NCBI RefSeq assembly: GCF_900106075.1
Contig: NZ_LT629794.1
Span: forward strand, 1,530,001-1,594,000
Reading direction: 5' to 3'
DNA length: 64,000 bases
DNA from: Polaribacter sp. Hel1_33_78
Lineage (GTDB): Bacteria; Bacteroidota; Bacteroidia; Flavobacteriales; Flavobacteriaceae
Both the position numbers and the translations under genes were made by a program. Shown one piece after another: positions 1 through 11,087 of the stretch. Each line of letters starts with the position of its first letter. Position 1 is the first letter of the stretch. The notes below the pieces were generated by a model. That model was given only the letters and a program-made list of their open reading frames with translations, made no database searches and was not told the DNA's origin.

Positions 1-1914
1 TAAGTCCATAGATTTGTATCTCATAATTACAACATAAGCAGTGGCTGGATCATGTTGGGAAACATCAATACTATTTATGATACCGTCTTTAATCCCTTCT
101 GGTGTAATATTCTCCCAGCTTTCGCCACCATTTTTTGTGATATGTAAAAGGCCATCATCACTACCGGCATAGAGCACTCCCTTTTCATGAGTTGATTCTA
201 CCAAGGCAGTAAGTGTATTATAATTTTCGCCACCAGCGGCTTCATTTGTATACGGGCCACCACCTGGGCCATGTTTGGTAATTTCATTTTTAGTTAAATC
301 TGGACTTATTACTGACCAATTAATTCCCTGATCTATTGTTTTAAAAACCACATTTCCAGCATGATACACTGTAGCTCTATGATGAGGGGAGGTGATAATA
401 GGAGCATTCCAATTATATCTATATTTTGAATCTTTAGGAGCAATACTTAAGCCTAATTCTGGATATTCTTTAATTGATTTTTGTTCTCTTGATTTTCTTG
501 ACCAAGTGCTAATATTTCCTTGATAAGTTCCTCCGTAGACTAACTCAGGAGCATCAGGGTCGAAAGCAATAAACGCACTTTCTCCACCAGCTACAGAATA
601 CCAATCTTTCCAATCTATTCCGGAATCATTGGTTCTGCTAGCAATACCAATAGCAGAATTATCTTGCTGTCCACCATAGACATTATAGGGCACCAAATTG
701 TCTGTAATTACGCGATAAAATTGAGAGGTTGGTTGATTTTGTTGCGTACTCCAACTCTTACCTCCATTAAAAGAGATATTGGCACCTCCGTCATTTGAAT
801 TGATAAGGTTATTGTTGTCTGTTGGATTAATCCACAAATGATGATTATCACCATGCGGTACAGGAATATTAGAAAAACTTTTACCTCCATCTATAGATTT
901 CATTACAGGAGCGTTTAAAACATATACAATATTTTCATTTTGAGGATCGGCAAAAATTTCCATATAATACCAAGAACGTGCAATATTTACACGATTACTA
1001 TTTATTTGTTTCCATGTTTTTCCTGCATCATCAGAACGATATACACCTCCTTTTTCACCTTTTGCTTCTATCACTGAGAACACACGTTCAGGGTTTGCTC
1101 TAGAAACAGAAATTCCAGATTTCCCAAAAGCTTTTGGCAATCCTTTTTTCATTTTATTCCATGTATCTCCTCCATCGATAGATTTAAACAATCCAGAATT
1201 TACACCACCAGATTCCATAATCCACGGGTATCTTTGATGCTGCCACATAGCAGCATATAAAATACGAGGATTGGTCATGTCCATAGACATAGAAGAAGCA
1301 CCAGTATTGTTATTTACAGATAAGATATTTTTCCATGTTTTTCCCCCATTTGTAGTTTTGTAGATACCTCGTTCTTTTGAAGGCGCATACTGCGCTCCTT
1401 GAGCAGTAATATAAATGATATCAGAATTGGTTGGGTGAATTACAACATCAGAAATATGACGTGTTTTATCTAAGCCCAAATGCTTCCAAGTTTTTCCGGC
1501 ATCCATAGATTTATATACGCCATCTCCCATTGAAGTCATAACACCTCTTGCTGCATGTTCTCCCATTCCAACAACAACAATATTAGGATCACTTTCTGAA
1601 ACAGCTATAGCACCAACAGAGCCCGTTTTAAAGAAACCATCTGAGATATTTTTCCATGTAATCCCATCATCAGTAGTTTTAAAAACTCCACCACCAGTAG
1701 CACCCATGTAATAGGTATGAGGTTTTCCTATGACTCCCGTAGAGGTAACGCTTCTACCTCCTCTAAAAGGTCCAATATTTCGCCATTTTAAGCCATGAAA
1801 TAAGGAGTCTGTAATTGCTATAGCAGGTTCTTTTACTTTCTTTTTTCTTTTTTGAGATTGCAGGGTTAGTGGAAAAAGAAGAAGACAAATAAGGAGCAGT
1901 TTGAGTATTTTCAT
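1..1914 (-). CDS. Secreted sortilin/VPS10-type BNR beta-propeller protein, partial
   Basis: The frame is open from an ATG at 1914 to the window edge, giving the first 638 residues. The N-terminus is a signal peptide ([16 protein letters not shown], then LQSQ) followed by a basic KRKKK stretch. Asp-box motifs of the S/T-x-D-x-G-x-T-W type recur along the protein ([40 protein letters not shown]), as in sortilin/VPS10-like and BNR propellers. The family opener NIGPFRGGR is present. It is a paralogue of the next gene (2031-5168) along its whole visible length and lies 116 bp downstream of it on the same strand. The ligand or substrate is unknown; such proteins are often annotated as glycosyl hydrolases without a demonstrated activity. 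I infer an exported protein; the C-terminus is outside the window. Confidence 0.85.
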   Translation of the reverse strand, partial: MKILKLLLICLLLFPLTLQSQKRKKKVKEPAIAITDSLFHGLKWRNIGPFRGGRSVTSTGVIGKPHTYYMGATGGGVFKTTDDGITWKNISDGFFKTGSVGAIAVSESDPNIVVVGMGEHAARGVMTSMGDGVYKSMDAGKTWKHLGLDKTRHISDVVIHPTNSDIIYITAQGAQYAPSKERGIYKTTNGGKTWKNILSVNNNTGASSMSMDMTNPRILYAAMWQHQRYPWIMESGGVNSGLFKSIDGGDTWNKMKKGLPKAFGKSGISVSRANPERVFSVIEAKGEKGGVYRSDDAGKTWKQINSNRVNIARSWYYMEIFADPQNENIVYVLNAPVMKSIDGGKSFSNIPVPHGDNHHLWINPTDNNNLINSNDGGANISFNGGKSWSTQQNQPTSQFYRVITDNLVPYNVYGGQQDNSAIGIASRTNDSGIDWKDWYSVAGGESAFIAFDPDAPELVYGGTYQGNISTWSRKSREQKSIKEYPELGLSIAPKDSKYRYNWNAPIITSPHHRATVYHAGNVVFKTIDQGINWSVISPDLTKNEITKHGPGGGPYTNEAAGGENYNTLTALVESTHEKGVLYAGSDDGLLHITKNGGESWENITPEGIKDGIINSIDVSQHDPATAYVVIMRYKSMDL

Positions 1915-2030
1915 GAGATTTATTTTGGGTAATTATTGTATCAGTCTTTATATAACTAAAGTTTATAATCTATTAATTTGATATTATTTTTAATACTAGG
2001 TAATAAGTTGTTTCATATTTTTATCAACTT

Positions 2031-5000
2031 TTACTCTATGTTAAGAGCTCCAATGCCATGATCCCACAATAGACTATTATAAGCAGGAATAATAGTATTT
2101 ATAAGTTCTTCTGATCTGCTCTTAAGGATTTTCCATTGTTGGTCCAGTTCCACGCGTCTGTCCTTCGATCCTTGATTGACTATTGGCAAATCACTGTCAT
2201 TTTGGTTGATGAGGAAGATGTATTCTGCTGTGAATTTATTTGGAAAATTTTCTACATCATCATAAGCTTTCGATTTACGTTGAACCATGTCTTCATCCCA
2301 AGATATAAGCTTCTTGAGTATTTTTTCACCTTTAGATCTTACCATGCTATATTTCTTTTCTCTGGGTAAATCTTTCAAAATTATAGCGATCTTATGCTGC
2401 ATTTTTTTTAATTTATGAACTCTGATGTGCATATCTGTGAGATTTGCCCCAGTTTTCATTTGGAAATCATGAGTTTCTTGATATGCTTCTTTAGTACTAT
2501 TATATAATGGGTTTGGTAAAATATTAAATGATACTTTAGATGATTGATTGTCTTGTTTTATGGCAGCTGTATATGCATTCGGCATCGCTTTATGACCTCT
2601 AAAAGATCCTTCAATGTAAGCAGTGGGCGCTCCAGGTAAATTATTATATCTCATATCCCAAACAAAACGATTAAGTCCAACTTTATTTGATAGTAAAGGC
2701 TCAGGTGAAGGGCCTCCCGGATATTTTATATAATTAGGATTTGGTTTCGAGCTAATGGTTCTCACCAAGTTTTCATCTTTATCTGTAATCACTAAAGTTA
2801 ATTCTTGCTCTTTTGTGGCATTAGGTAAATAATAGTAAAATACAATTCCATTTGCAGGATTAACACCTTGGGAATCATCTGTACCTCGGAAACTATCTGA
2901 ATTACTATTTAATTGACTTCTCCAGTTTCCGATAACAGCATTCTCTGGCTGAAGTAGCGCGAAAGCTTTATTAGTTCCTTTAAACTGGCGTATTAATCCC
3001 AAATCATCTAATATCCAAAAAGATCGACCCATGGTTGCAATGCTTAAGTCGTCATGGCTAACTTTTAAATCTGTGATTGGTGTAATGGGTAAATTTAATT
3101 GAAATGATTTCCATTGTTTTCCACCATTCCAAGATATGTACATACCTAATTCTGTGCCAGCAAAAAGTAAGTCTTTTCGCTTAGTGTCTTCTCGAACAAC
3201 CCTTGTATAGGCTCCTGTTGGAATACCAGAACTGATATTGGTCCATGATTTACCATAGTTTGTAGTTTTATAAATAGAAGGGGTATAGTCGTTAAATTTG
3301 AATCGTGTTGTCGCAATATAAGCTGTTGCCTTATCGTGAGGAGAGACTTCAATCGAATTAATTAAAGTCTCGGGAAGACTTTTTGGTGTCACAATCTTCC
3401 AAGTTGTTCCGCCATCTTTAGTTAATTGTAAAACACCATCATCAGTTGCAGCCCAAATAACTCCTTTTTCATGAGGTGACTCAACAACATACGCTAATGT
3501 GCCATAATTTTCAGCTCCTACGGCTTCGTTTGTATAAGGTCCGCCACCTTTTCCTTGTTTTTTCTTTTCATTGTTGGATAAATCAGGAGAAATTTCTTCC
3601 CAATTTAGACCCTTATCTCTCGTCTTTAATAATAGTTGTGCACCATGGTAGTATGTGTCTGTTTCATGCTGTGAACGGACGATTGGTGCATTCCAATTAT
3701 ATCTATATTTCATATCTTTCCCATCTCTGCCCAAATACTGTATGGGAGCAGCCATAATCTGAGTACTGGCTTTAGCTTTGGTATCTAAGATTTCAATGGT
3801 TCCCAAATAACTGCCTCCTAACACGTACCTCGGATTATCAGGGTCAAAAGCTAAAAAAGCACTTTCTCCTCCGGCGGATGGAGACCAATTATGCTCATCT
3901 ATACCACCGCTGCCTAGTGCAAGGCTGCTAATTTTTACGGAAGAATTATCTTGTTGGCCGCCATAAAGATTGTAAGGAAACAAGTTGTCTGTATTGACTC
4001 TATAAAACTGTGCTGTTGCCATTCTGTTTTGGGGTGACCATGATTTTGCATAATTATACGATACAGCCGCGCCACCGTCATTCGCAATTATCATATTTTT
4101 ACTGTTGTTTGGATTAATCCAAAGATCATGGTGATCTCCATGTGTCCCAGTTATTGTTTTCCAAGTTTTTCCGCCATCGATTGACCTTTGAGCACTGGCA
4201 TTGAGTACATATATTTTTTCATCATCATTAGGGTCAATAAACAACTCTATATAGTACCATGCCCTTTGAATTAGACTATGATCTGAAGAAACTTTAGACC
4301 ATTTAGCTCCTGCATTGTTAGAAACGAATAATCCACCCAACTCTTTGTCAGAGTCACTCTCAACTAAAGCATACACTTTTTCAGAATTTGAGCGGCTCAC
4401 GGCGATGGCCATTTTACCTTTCTCTTTTGGCAAGCCTTTGTGAATTTTATTCCAAGTTTTTCCTCCGTCCGTAGTTTTGTAGAGACCACTTCCGACACCT
4501 CCACTTATCACTTTCCAAGGCAAGCGCTGATGTTCCCACATTGCAGCATACATTACTAAAGGATTGTTATAGTCCATTGATAATTCTGCACAACCTGTTA
4601 AATTATTTACATAAAGTACTTTACTCCAGTTGACGCCGCCATCTACTGATTTAAAAATACCACGATCTTCATTAGGGCCATATAATGCTCCTTGTGCTGC
4701 TACGAAAAGGATATTTGGGTTTTTTGGGTGTATTACTATTCTTGATATATGCTGAGTAGCTTTTAGTCCCACATTTTTCCATGTTTTACCGGCATCAGTA
4801 GATTTATAAACACCATCTCCATAAGAAGTCATTACGGCTCTGGGAGCATGCTCACCCATTCCCACATAAATTATGTTTGGATTACTTTCAGAAACTGCTA
4901 TTGCCCCAACTGAACTAGTTTTAAAATAGCCATCTGAAATATTTTTCCAGAGCTGACCACCATCCTCAGTTTTCCAAAGCCCTCCGCCTGTATTCCCCAT

Positions 5001-5168
5001 ATAATATGTCATGGGATTTCCAATTACACCAGATCCAGCTACAGATCTACCACCTCTAAAAGGACCAATATTTCTGTATTTGACAGATTTAAAAATAGAA
5101 TCTATAGATTGTGCGAAGGTTGCCGAAGCTATCAAGAATATTAGAAAAGGAAGCGTAATTTTTTTCAT
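2031..5168 (-). CDS. Secreted sortilin/VPS10-type BNR beta-propeller protein
   Basis: 1045 residues from the ATG at 5168. The frame extends upstream to 5219, but the 17 extra residues precede a clean signal peptide ([20 protein letters not shown]), so I use the internal start. The promoter box at 5217-5224 also fits this choice. The protein carries NIGPFRGGR near the mature N-terminus and many Asp-boxes ([48 protein letters not shown]), so it should form one or two seven- to ten-bladed propellers over roughly residues 30-740. The last 300 residues are less repetitive and form the tail typical of this family. No type IX sorting domain is visible at the C-terminus (ends GALNIE), so a periplasmic or outer-membrane site is more likely than release. 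It is paired with the paralogue at 1-1914. Function beyond the fold is unknown. Confidence 0.85.
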   Translation of the reverse strand: MKKITLPFLIFLIASATFAQSIDSIFKSVKYRNIGPFRGGRSVAGSGVIGNPMTYYMGNTGGGLWKTEDGGQLWKNISDGYFKTSSVGAIAVSESNPNIIYVGMGEHAPRAVMTSYGDGVYKSTDAGKTWKNVGLKATQHISRIVIHPKNPNILFVAAQGALYGPNEDRGIFKSVDGGVNWSKVLYVNNLTGCAELSMDYNNPLVMYAAMWEHQRLPWKVISGGVGSGLYKTTDGGKTWNKIHKGLPKEKGKMAIAVSRSNSEKVYALVESDSDKELGGLFVSNNAGAKWSKVSSDHSLIQRAWYYIELFIDPNDDEKIYVLNASAQRSIDGGKTWKTITGTHGDHHDLWINPNNSKNMIIANDGGAAVSYNYAKSWSPQNRMATAQFYRVNTDNLFPYNLYGGQQDNSSVKISSLALGSGGIDEHNWSPSAGGESAFLAFDPDNPRYVLGGSYLGTIEILDTKAKASTQIMAAPIQYLGRDGKDMKYRYNWNAPIVRSQHETDTYYHGAQLLLKTRDKGLNWEEISPDLSNNEKKKQGKGGGPYTNEAVGAENYGTLAYVVESPHEKGVIWAATDDGVLQLTKDGGTTWKIVTPKSLPETLINSIEVSPHDKATAYIATTRFKFNDYTPSIYKTTNYGKSWTNISSGIPTGAYTRVVREDTKRKDLLFAGTELGMYISWNGGKQWKSFQLNLPITPITDLKVSHDDLSIATMGRSFWILDDLGLIRQFKGTNKAFALLQPENAVIGNWRSQLNSNSDSFRGTDDSQGVNPANGIVFYYYLPNATKEQELTLVITDKDENLVRTISSKPNPNYIKYPGGPSPEPLLSNKVGLNRFVWDMRYNNLPGAPTAYIEGSFRGHKAMPNAYTAAIKQDNQSSKVSFNILPNPLYNSTKEAYQETHDFQMKTGANLTDMHIRVHKLKKMQHKIAIILKDLPREKKYSMVRSKGEKILKKLISWDEDMVQRKSKAYDDVENFPNKFTAEYIFLINQNDSDLPIVNQGSKDRRVELDQQWKILKSRSEELINTIIPAYNSLLWDHGIGALNIE

Positions 5169-5216
5169 GGTCTTAATTTTAGGTGAAGTCAGTTTTGATT
5201 TAAACAAAAGCCCTTT

Positions 5217-5224
5217 CAAACTTA
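5217..5224 (-). promoter_or_regulatory. Putative Bacteroidetes -7 box (TAAGTTTG)
   Basis: On the minus strand TAAGTTTG matches the Bacteroidetes -7 consensus TAnnTTTG. It lies 48 bp upstream of the ATG at 5168, leaving a leader of about 40 nt. I do not see a convincing -33 TTG box at the usual spacing, so this is a plausible rather than certain promoter for the 5168 gene. Confidence 0.4.
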
Positions 5225-5582
5225 ATAAAAATTATCTAGCCTTTAATCCGAAAGAGTAATAATGTTTTACAACTTTTATTTATAAGGTTGGTAAGACTGT
5301 TAAGTTGTTTGTTGAATGCTTCATTTTACTAGTTTAATTATAAATTTCATGAAGTGTTAGCTAGCGTATTGTTTCTGTCTAGTTCAATCTAAATATTATG
5401 TACTCTATTATCTAATTTGGCGACACTATTTTAAATTAATGTTCAATTTCCCAATTCCCTTAAGGTCTATTTTATTGAAACACTTTAAGATTTGAAGTTG
5501 AAAAGAAGTTTCATGATATTTAAAATAAAACTTTACATAAGTGCTTTTAAAGCAATTGTAATTAGGTATTTATGTTTTTTAT
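5225..5582. other. Intergenic region, nothing recognised
   Basis: About 360 bp of AT-rich DNA between the promoter of the leftward propeller gene and the small membrane protein gene. I found no open frame of credible length, no RNA gene and no strong inverted repeat. Confidence 0.5.
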
Positions 5583-5870
5583 TTAATCGCCAGCAAAAGG
5601 AGTTTCAAATATGCCAACAGCTAGCTCAATCCAAATTAGTATTAAGATAATAAAAATAGCAGCTATGAGTCCCATTTTGAAATTAATGTTCTTTATTTTT
5701 CTCATTACAAATTCAGATATTAATCCCGCTGTCAATAAAAGGCTCCCTGCGATTATAAAATCCATTATTGTCCAGTTAACTTCGTCGGTAAATTGCATTG
5801 CTATTAATGGTATTAGCAATAAAGAAAATGAAATCAGCAAAATAAGGATCAATCTTATGTTTTTCATCAT
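5583..5870 (-). CDS. Small three-helix membrane protein, unknown function
   Basis: About 95 residues from ATG 5870 (the second ATG at 5867 is equally possible; the longer frame would begin with TTG at 5876). Three hydrophobic segments are visible: one after MKNIRL, one around FIIAGSLLLTAGLI, and a third around LIAAIFIILILIWIELAV. A short basic KIKN linker lies between the second and third. A frame of similar size runs antisense (5611-5916), but its composition is that of a shadow. I do not recognise the family. It stands alone, with long non-coding DNA on both sides. Confidence 0.6.
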   Translation of the reverse strand: MMKNIRLILILLISFSLLLIPLIAMQFTDEVNWTIMDFIIAGSLLLTAGLISEFVMRKIKNINFKMGLIAAIFIILILIWIELAVGIFETPFAGD

Positions 5871-5948
5871 ATTCAATTTTTTTATCGGTCTTATATTTTC
5901 ACCATTGTATTTGTAAATGGCTGGTCTCAGGTTTAAAATTCTAATTTA

Positions 5949-6065
5949 ATGAAAAGAACAAACCAAAAAAAACGTAAGATTTTCTCAGTAGACTTAAAAG
6001 AAGCAATAGACGATTTACTTTGCTACAGGCCGTCATTTTATAGTTTTGAATCTCTCAAATCATAA
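5949..6065 (+). other. 38-codon ORF, possible transposase N-terminal remnant
   Basis: An ATG at 5949 opens a 38-codon frame ending at 6065. Its product begins MKRTNQKKRK, then FSVDLKEAIDDLL. The basic start followed by a helix of the 'F-S-x-x-L-K' type loosely resembles the N-terminal helix-turn-helix of IS3-family OrfA transposases, and then the similarity stops. No inverted repeats or further transposase frame follow. It could equally be chance. Low confidence. Confidence 0.2.
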
Positions 6066-6152
6066 AATTAACAAAATTCTTTTCTTTTCCATTGGTTGAT
6101 TGCATTTCTGTTTTTTGACGAGAACTTTTTTATTTTCCATATTTTATTCTCT

Positions 6153-7070
6153 TTATTTTCTATTGCGAAATCCAGGAAAAAACATATTTACTCTTTTTGT
6201 ATAAGACTTGTAATTAGGTCTTTTTTGTAAAGAATAATACTCAGAAGGTATAGCTCCTGTAAGGTATACCAAGGTATTATACATCATTATAGAGACGAAT
6301 AGCAAAGCAAGTCCCAGTAGAACCCAAATTATTAATGATTCTGAAGATCGCAATGCTAACCAAGACGGTATGGAAATAATTATTAAGGAATTCCAAATCG
6401 TCCACTCCGCAAAGTAGTTAGGGTGTCTGGTGTATTTCCATAAGCCTATTTCACAAACTTTATTCTGTAGCTTTTCAGTTTTCATTCGTCTAAGAAATCC
6501 TAACTTTTGTTTATCTGCGATGGATTCAAGGATAAATGAAGCTACCCACAATAATAAACCGACTACCTCAAAAACGGATATATTTGGATTAGGGTTAGAA
6601 GCAATAATAAAGGCAGGTAAGGCTAAATAGGAAACGTTTGCCAAACCTTGAACTAAAGCATCTATTTGCATAGCTGCTTGAATATTTGTTTTTCCTTTTC
6701 TTTCCCATCTTATTCGCTGATATCTGTATCTCGGTAATTCTTTCTGAATATATCCTTTTAACCAAAACTGAATAGCTCCAATACCCATACGAAGTCCCAT
6801 GAGAATATATAAAGCACCAATACCCCAAACCCGCCACGAGTAACCTTCACCCAAAAATAAGGTCACTAATCCAATACATACTAAGCCCCAAGGCCAGCCT
6901 ATATCTACATAAGATAAAGTTTCCGTTTTCCAAATGGGATAGAGTACAATTGTTCCAAAAAGAACTAATTGAATACTGCCGCTGATTACTGATATTTCAG
7001 CGAAAGATGTTGTAAACATCAAAATAATACAACCGATAATATAGGGGTATAGTGGTTTTATATAATTCAT
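6153..7070 (-). CDS. DUF1295 / steroid 5-alpha-reductase-like membrane protein
   Basis: 305 residues with about seven hydrophobic segments. The C-terminal half carries the motif of the isoprenylcysteine methyltransferase / 5-alpha-reductase superfamily: LWKYTRHPNYFAEWTIW around residues 212-228, where RHPNYFxE is the cofactor-binding signature, and a late PSEYYSLQKRPNYKSY stretch that matches the usual C-terminal 'S...KRPxYxxYxxRV' block. In this family the protein is an integral membrane NADPH-dependent reductase or a methyltransferase; the actual substrate cannot be read from sequence. ATG at 7070 gives an N-terminal membrane helix and is the natural start. Isolated gene, no operon partners. 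Confidence 0.8.
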   Translation of the reverse strand: MNYIKPLYPYIIGCIILMFTTSFAEISVISGSIQLVLFGTIVLYPIWKTETLSYVDIGWPWGLVCIGLVTLFLGEGYSWRVWGIGALYILMGLRMGIGAIQFWLKGYIQKELPRYRYQRIRWERKGKTNIQAAMQIDALVQGLANVSYLALPAFIIASNPNPNISVFEVVGLLLWVASFILESIADKQKLGFLRRMKTEKLQNKVCEIGLWKYTRHPNYFAEWTIWNSLIIISIPSWLALRSSESLIIWVLLGLALLFVSIMMYNTLVYLTGAIPSEYYSLQKRPNYKSYTKRVNMFFPGFRNRK

Positions 7071-7359
7071 CTAACTATTTTCAGAATTTTAAATATAAGT
7101 TATTATAGTAAGACAAAAAAATAGGATAACTTAAATCAAATATTGTTTATGAATTTACTCTTTCGTATGACTGGAAACTTTTAAGTACTTCTATTTTGTT
7201 TTTTATAGGAAAAGGTCTTGTGTATAATTTCATTCCGTGAATCAGCAACTAATTGAGAATACAATTACTACTTAGAGTATCTATTCCCAAAGTTTAAGAA
7301 AAAAAGGTTATTTTTTAGTTCAGTTCTTGGTTGTAGCTTTTCGTTATTTACTAACGATA

Positions 7360-7662
7360 TTATTCAATTTTTATAAAATTTTGTATTATTCCATTTTCAA
7401 TTTTAGCAAAGCTTATTATTTTACCTTTTTCTTCATAAAAATTTAATGACAAGGGAGTTTCCTTTATGAAAAATTTATTTTTTTTATAGGGAACTATTTC
7501 AGTTTTTCTGGTGCTCTTAATATAAATACGCTTATTTTCTATTATTATATTAAGCACACTACGACCCTCTAAATAATAAGTACCAGTATACTTTTTTAAA
7601 ATATCTTGTGATAGCTTTATTTGTTTATAATCCTTTTGTGGTTTATTGCTTTTTGAAATAAA
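7360..7662 (-). pseudogene. 3' stump of a class C beta-lactamase-like serine hydrolase (DUF3471-type tail)
   Basis: A frame open from just after a stop at 7663-7665 down to the stop at 7360 encodes about 100 residues without any ATG near its start; the only possible start is GTG at 7557, in the middle of the conserved block. The readable peptide contains LSQDILKKYTGTYYLEGRS, then alternating beta-strand-like segments ending in KIISFAKIENG. This is the pattern of the small beta-barrel tail (DUF3471) found at the end of flavobacterial serine hydrolases of the beta-lactamase class C family, where 'L..Y.G.Y' opens the domain. The catalytic domain (SxxK, YxN) is absent upstream; the next gene, meaB, ends 47 bp away. 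I infer a gene relic rather than a 65-residue gene. Confidence 0.6.
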
Positions 7663-7708
7663 TTATCAAACGATTTTTTTTTTAACTTATTTATGTAATG
7701 TTAGCAGC

Positions 7709-8776
7709 TTATATATTCAACAATCTTTTTGCAGCGTTAAACGGGGTTGTTTTTCCGTTTTCTAAATTGTTAATTTCTTTTTCTAGTGCTTTTTTAATCT
7801 TCTTTTTTTGATAGAAATTGTCTTTTAGTTGTTGTTCTATAGTGGCTAATAACCAATATTTATTTTGGTTATTTCTTTTCAGTGTAAAATAGCCGTTCTC
7901 TTTTGTTAAAGAGATATAATCAACAATCATTTTATCAATTTTTGAAATACCTATATGCAGTAATGCACTTGCAGTGATTACTTTCGGCTGCCAGTTGCTT
8001 TCTTTTATGGGGTATAAGTGCAAAGCTCTATTAAATTCAACTTTGGCAATTTTAGCGTTCTTTTCATTATCTCCATCAGCTTTGTTAATCACAATAGCAT
8101 CTGCCATTTCTATAATTCCGCGTTTAATTCCTTGCAATTCATCGCCAGCTCCCGCCAATTTTAATAATAAAAAAAAGTCGACCATGGAGTGCACAACGGT
8201 TTCAGATTGCCCAACGCCAACAGTTTCAATTATAATAGTATCAAAACCGGCGGCTTCACATAGAATGATGCTTTCGCGTGTTTTTTGCGCAACTCCGCCC
8301 AACGATGTGCCAGAAGGAGAAGGTCTAATAAAAGCATTTTTATCAGTAACCAATTCTTCCATTCTCGTTTTATCTCCTAAAATAGAACCTTTGTTTACAG
8401 AGCTACTTGGGTCTACAGCGAGTACAGCGACTTTTTTGCCTTGCGTTGTTAAATGTTTTCCAAAAGCTTCAATAAATGTGCTTTTTCCAACACCTGGAAC
8501 ACCTGTAATACCAATTCTTATGGAATTATTTGCAGAGGGCAAGCAGCGTTCTAAAATTTCATTTGCTTTTTGTTGATGCTTGGCATTGGTACTCTCTACT
8601 AACGTAATGGCTCTGCTTAAAAAAGTGATATCTCCTGTTAAGATTTTAGCAACAAATTCATCCACAGAATTTTGTTTAGCTCTACTGGTTTTAATTTTTT
8701 CTGCAGCAGATTTACTGGTTGTTTCTGGTTTAGAAATACCTTCTTTTTCATGTAATGCAGACGTTTTTTTAACCAT
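7709..8776 (-). CDS. meaB: Methylmalonyl-CoA mutase-associated GTPase MeaB
   Basis: 355 residues, the usual length. G3E-family P-loop GTPase: Walker A GVPGVGKST at residues 92-100, a VDPSSSVNKGSILGDKTRM block typical of MeaB/ArgK at about 124-142, a switch region with ETVGVGQSE, and the guanine-specificity motif NKADGD at about 230. MeaB gates delivery and protection of adenosylcobalamin in methylmalonyl-CoA mutase in the propionate/succinyl-CoA pathway. Mutase genes are not in this window, but a cobalamin adenosyltransferase gene lies at 52827-53402. The first 40 residues are a Lys/Ser/Thr-rich extension. Single gene, followed by the serine hydrolase relic. Confidence 0.95.
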   Translation of the reverse strand: MVKKTSALHEKEGISKPETTSKSAAEKIKTSRAKQNSVDEFVAKILTGDITFLSRAITLVESTNAKHQQKANEILERCLPSANNSIRIGITGVPGVGKSTFIEAFGKHLTTQGKKVAVLAVDPSSSVNKGSILGDKTRMEELVTDKNAFIRPSPSGTSLGGVAQKTRESIILCEAAGFDTIIIETVGVGQSETVVHSMVDFFLLLKLAGAGDELQGIKRGIIEMADAIVINKADGDNEKNAKIAKVEFNRALHLYPIKESNWQPKVITASALLHIGISKIDKMIVDYISLTKENGYFTLKRNNQNKYWLLATIEQQLKDNFYQKKKIKKALEKEINNLENGKTTPFNAAKRLLNI

Positions 8777-9274
8777 TGTAAAATAAAAAATTCACAGTAA
8801 AAATAAACTATTTATAGAATAATAGGAAAGATTTTAGGTCTTAAAAATTTTATCAGCATAAAAACATTTTTAAAGAATATAAAGTCTGCAAAAGAGTCGG
8901 TTTCATAATTTTTTAAATAGGGGCGCTCTATTCTAAAATAATATGTTGGCTGCAAATAGAGTATAGGTGCATAATTAAACTAGGAGCACTGCTGTTTTTA
9001 CTTCTGAATTAGGTATTATAAATAGCAAAAAGTGATGTATACAAAATAAATAAAATGTCTTATTGATAGAGAAATCCAATGTTCGTTATCAGTCAAGTAA
9101 ATGCGGACTATAAAGAAAGTTGTAATTCAAGGAAAATAAAGTACGATAAACATTAAAAGAAAAAATATGTTGGATAAATAACTACTTTTAAATTTACCAA
9201 ACTTCTAACAAATTCCATTTCGCTATTCTTTTTAAAGTTCCTATATTTATCCGCTGTAAATAGGCACTTTTTTA
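8777..9274. other. Divergent intergenic region between meaB and cysS
   Basis: About 500 bp without a credible gene. It must contain promoters for meaB (leftward) and cysS (rightward). A CCTATATTTATCC stretch near 9240 partly resembles a -7 box for cysS. No RNA gene, T-box-like leader or strong hairpin is visible. Confidence 0.4.
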
Positions 9275-10753
9275 ATGGAACGCTACAAAGAAAATCAACT
9301 TAAAGTATACAACTCTTTAACGAAAAAAAAGGAGAATTTTAAAACCATAACAGACGGATATGTAGGTATGTATGTTTGTGGGCCAACGGTGTATAGCAAT
9401 GCTCATTTGGGGAATGTAAGAACCTTTATGTTCTTTGATGTTGTCTATAGATATTTATTGCATTTAGACTATAAAGTGCGCTATGTGCGTAATATTACAG
9501 ATGCTGGTCATTTAGAAAACGATGCTGATGAAGGTGAAGATAGAATTTCTAAAAAAGCACGTATCGAAAAAATTGAACCGATGGAAGTCGTGCAACGTTA
9601 CACAGTAGACTTTCATGATGTCTTAAAAAACTACAATTTTTTACCACCAAGCATAGAACCAACCGCTACAGGTCATATTGTTGAGCAGATAGAAATGATT
9701 AAAGAAATCTTGGAGAAAGGTTTTGCTTATGAAATAAATGGTTCGGTATATTTTGACGTTTTAAAGTATAATGAAAGCAGTCATTATGGTATTCTTTCAG
9801 GAAGAAAGGTTGAAGATTTAATTCATAATACTCGTTCACTTGATGGACAATCAGATAAGAAAAATCCGCAAGATTTTGCACTTTGGAAAAAAGCAGATGA
9901 GAGACACATTATGCGCTGGCCATCTCCATGGAGTGATGGTTTTCCGGGTTGGCATTTAGAATGTTCTGTAATGAGTACAAAATATTTAGGTGAACAATTT
10001 GATATTCATGGAGGTGGAATGGATTTAAAATTTCCACATCACGAATGTGAAATTGCGCAATCACAAACTTGTAGCGGAAAGACTCCAGTAAATTATTGGA
10101 TGCATACTAATATGTTGTTGTTAAATAGTCAGAAAATGGCGAAATCTACGGGTAATTTTATTTTACCAAACGAGATTTTGTCAGGAGAAAATGAGATTCT
10201 TCCGAAACCATTTTCAGCGAGTGTCGTTCGTTTTTTTAATATGCAAGCCAATTATAGAAGCATTTTAGATTTTTCTGGTGAAGCATTAGAAGCCTCCGAA
10301 AAAGGACATTCAAAATTAATGGAAGCGGTTCGTCTCTTAGATAAAATTGAAGCTGGAAAAACATCAACGTTTGATGTTAAAAAGTGGAAAAAAGACTGTT
10401 ATTCAGCAATGAATGATGATTTTAATACACCTGTTTTAATTGCGCATTTATTTGAAGCTGTAAAGGTGATCAATCAAATAAAAGAACAAAAAGCAAGCAT
10501 AACCACTGAGGATATTTTAGTATTAAAAACAACTATTAATGGGTTTGTTTTTGATGTTTTAGGATTGATGAATGAAAATTCTGAAGACAATTCAAAAAAA
10601 ATAAATGGTGTAGTAGAATTATTAATTAAGTTAAGAAAAGAAGCACGAGAAAATAAAGATTGGACACTATCAGATCAAATTAGAGATGAATTAATTGAAT
10701 TGGGAATTCAGTTAAAAGACGGTAAAGAAGGCACAACTTTTTCAATCAATTAA
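9275..10753 (+). CDS. cysS: Cysteinyl-tRNA synthetase
   Basis: 492 residues. Class I synthetase that charges tRNA(Cys). Visible signatures: zinc-ligand cysteine in MYVCGPTVY (residues 32-40), HIGH-like motif HLGN at 44-47, the zinc/active-site block [20 protein letters not shown] followed by [17 protein letters not shown], and the KMSKS-type motif KMAKSTGN near 287. The C-terminal helical anticodon-recognition part ends with the usual [18 protein letters not shown]. The ATG start gives a normal N-terminus ([12 protein letters not shown]). The stop is followed one base later by yidD, so the two are very likely co-transcribed. Confidence 0.97.
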   Translation: MERYKENQLKVYNSLTKKKENFKTITDGYVGMYVCGPTVYSNAHLGNVRTFMFFDVVYRYLLHLDYKVRYVRNITDAGHLENDADEGEDRISKKARIEKIEPMEVVQRYTVDFHDVLKNYNFLPPSIEPTATGHIVEQIEMIKEILEKGFAYEINGSVYFDVLKYNESSHYGILSGRKVEDLIHNTRSLDGQSDKKNPQDFALWKKADERHIMRWPSPWSDGFPGWHLECSVMSTKYLGEQFDIHGGGMDLKFPHHECEIAQSQTCSGKTPVNYWMHTNMLLLNSQKMAKSTGNFILPNEILSGENEILPKPFSASVVRFFNMQANYRSILDFSGEALEASEKGHSKLMEAVRLLDKIEAGKTSTFDVKKWKKDCYSAMNDDFNTPVLIAHLFEAVKVINQIKEQKASITTEDILVLKTTINGFVFDVLGLMNENSEDNSKKINGVVELLIKLRKEARENKDWTLSDQIRDELIELGIQLKDGKEGTTFSIN

Positions 10754-10754
10754 G

Positions 10755-10991
10755 TTGAAGAAAATACTTTCATATCCATTTATTTTATTGGTGCGGTTTT
10801 ATCAAAGCGCAATTTCACCATTAACACCAGCAGCTTGCAGATACAGTCCGACGTGTTCACATTACACTATTGAGGCTTTGCAAAAACATGGTTTATTTTC
10901 TGGTGGTTGGTTGGCAATAAAAAGAATATTTAGTTGTCATCCTTGGGGTGGAAGTGGTTATGATCCTGTTCCAAAAAAAAAGAATAAATAA
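10755..10991 (+). CDS. yidD: Membrane protein insertion efficiency factor YidD
   Basis: 78 residues starting at TTG 10755, one base after the cysS stop; no ATG is available and the TTG start reproduces the family N-terminus ([20 protein letters not shown]). Hallmarks of YidD are present: an amphipathic N-terminal helix, the Cys motifs [10 protein letters not shown] and [15 protein letters not shown]. YidD assists YidC/Sec-dependent insertion at the inner membrane. The tight spacing and weak start suggest translational coupling to cysS. Confidence 0.95.
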   Translation: MKKILSYPFILLVRFYQSAISPLTPAACRYSPTCSHYTIEALQKHGLFSGGWLAIKRIFSCHPWGGSGYDPVPKKKNK

Positions 10992-11087
10992 TTAATATCG
11001 GTGCTAGTAAGAAGATTAAAGTAATTTGATTTTTAATCAAAGATCGCCTCAGTACATTTTCAATTAAAAATAGAATATAAATAAAAT

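Noticed and set aside
5611..5916. 101-codon frame opposite the small membrane protein
   Set aside because: Both frames are hydrophobic, but the minus frame has a cleaner helix-loop pattern and ATG context. I kept only the minus gene.
7974..8576. 200-codon frame antisense to meaB
   Set aside because: The meaB frame has a complete set of GTPase motifs; the opposite frame is low-complexity Ser/Ala/Pro translation of it.
8777..9274. RNA gene or T-box leader before cysS
   Set aside because: No tRNA-like fold, no T-box sequence and no terminator hairpin could be found by eye.
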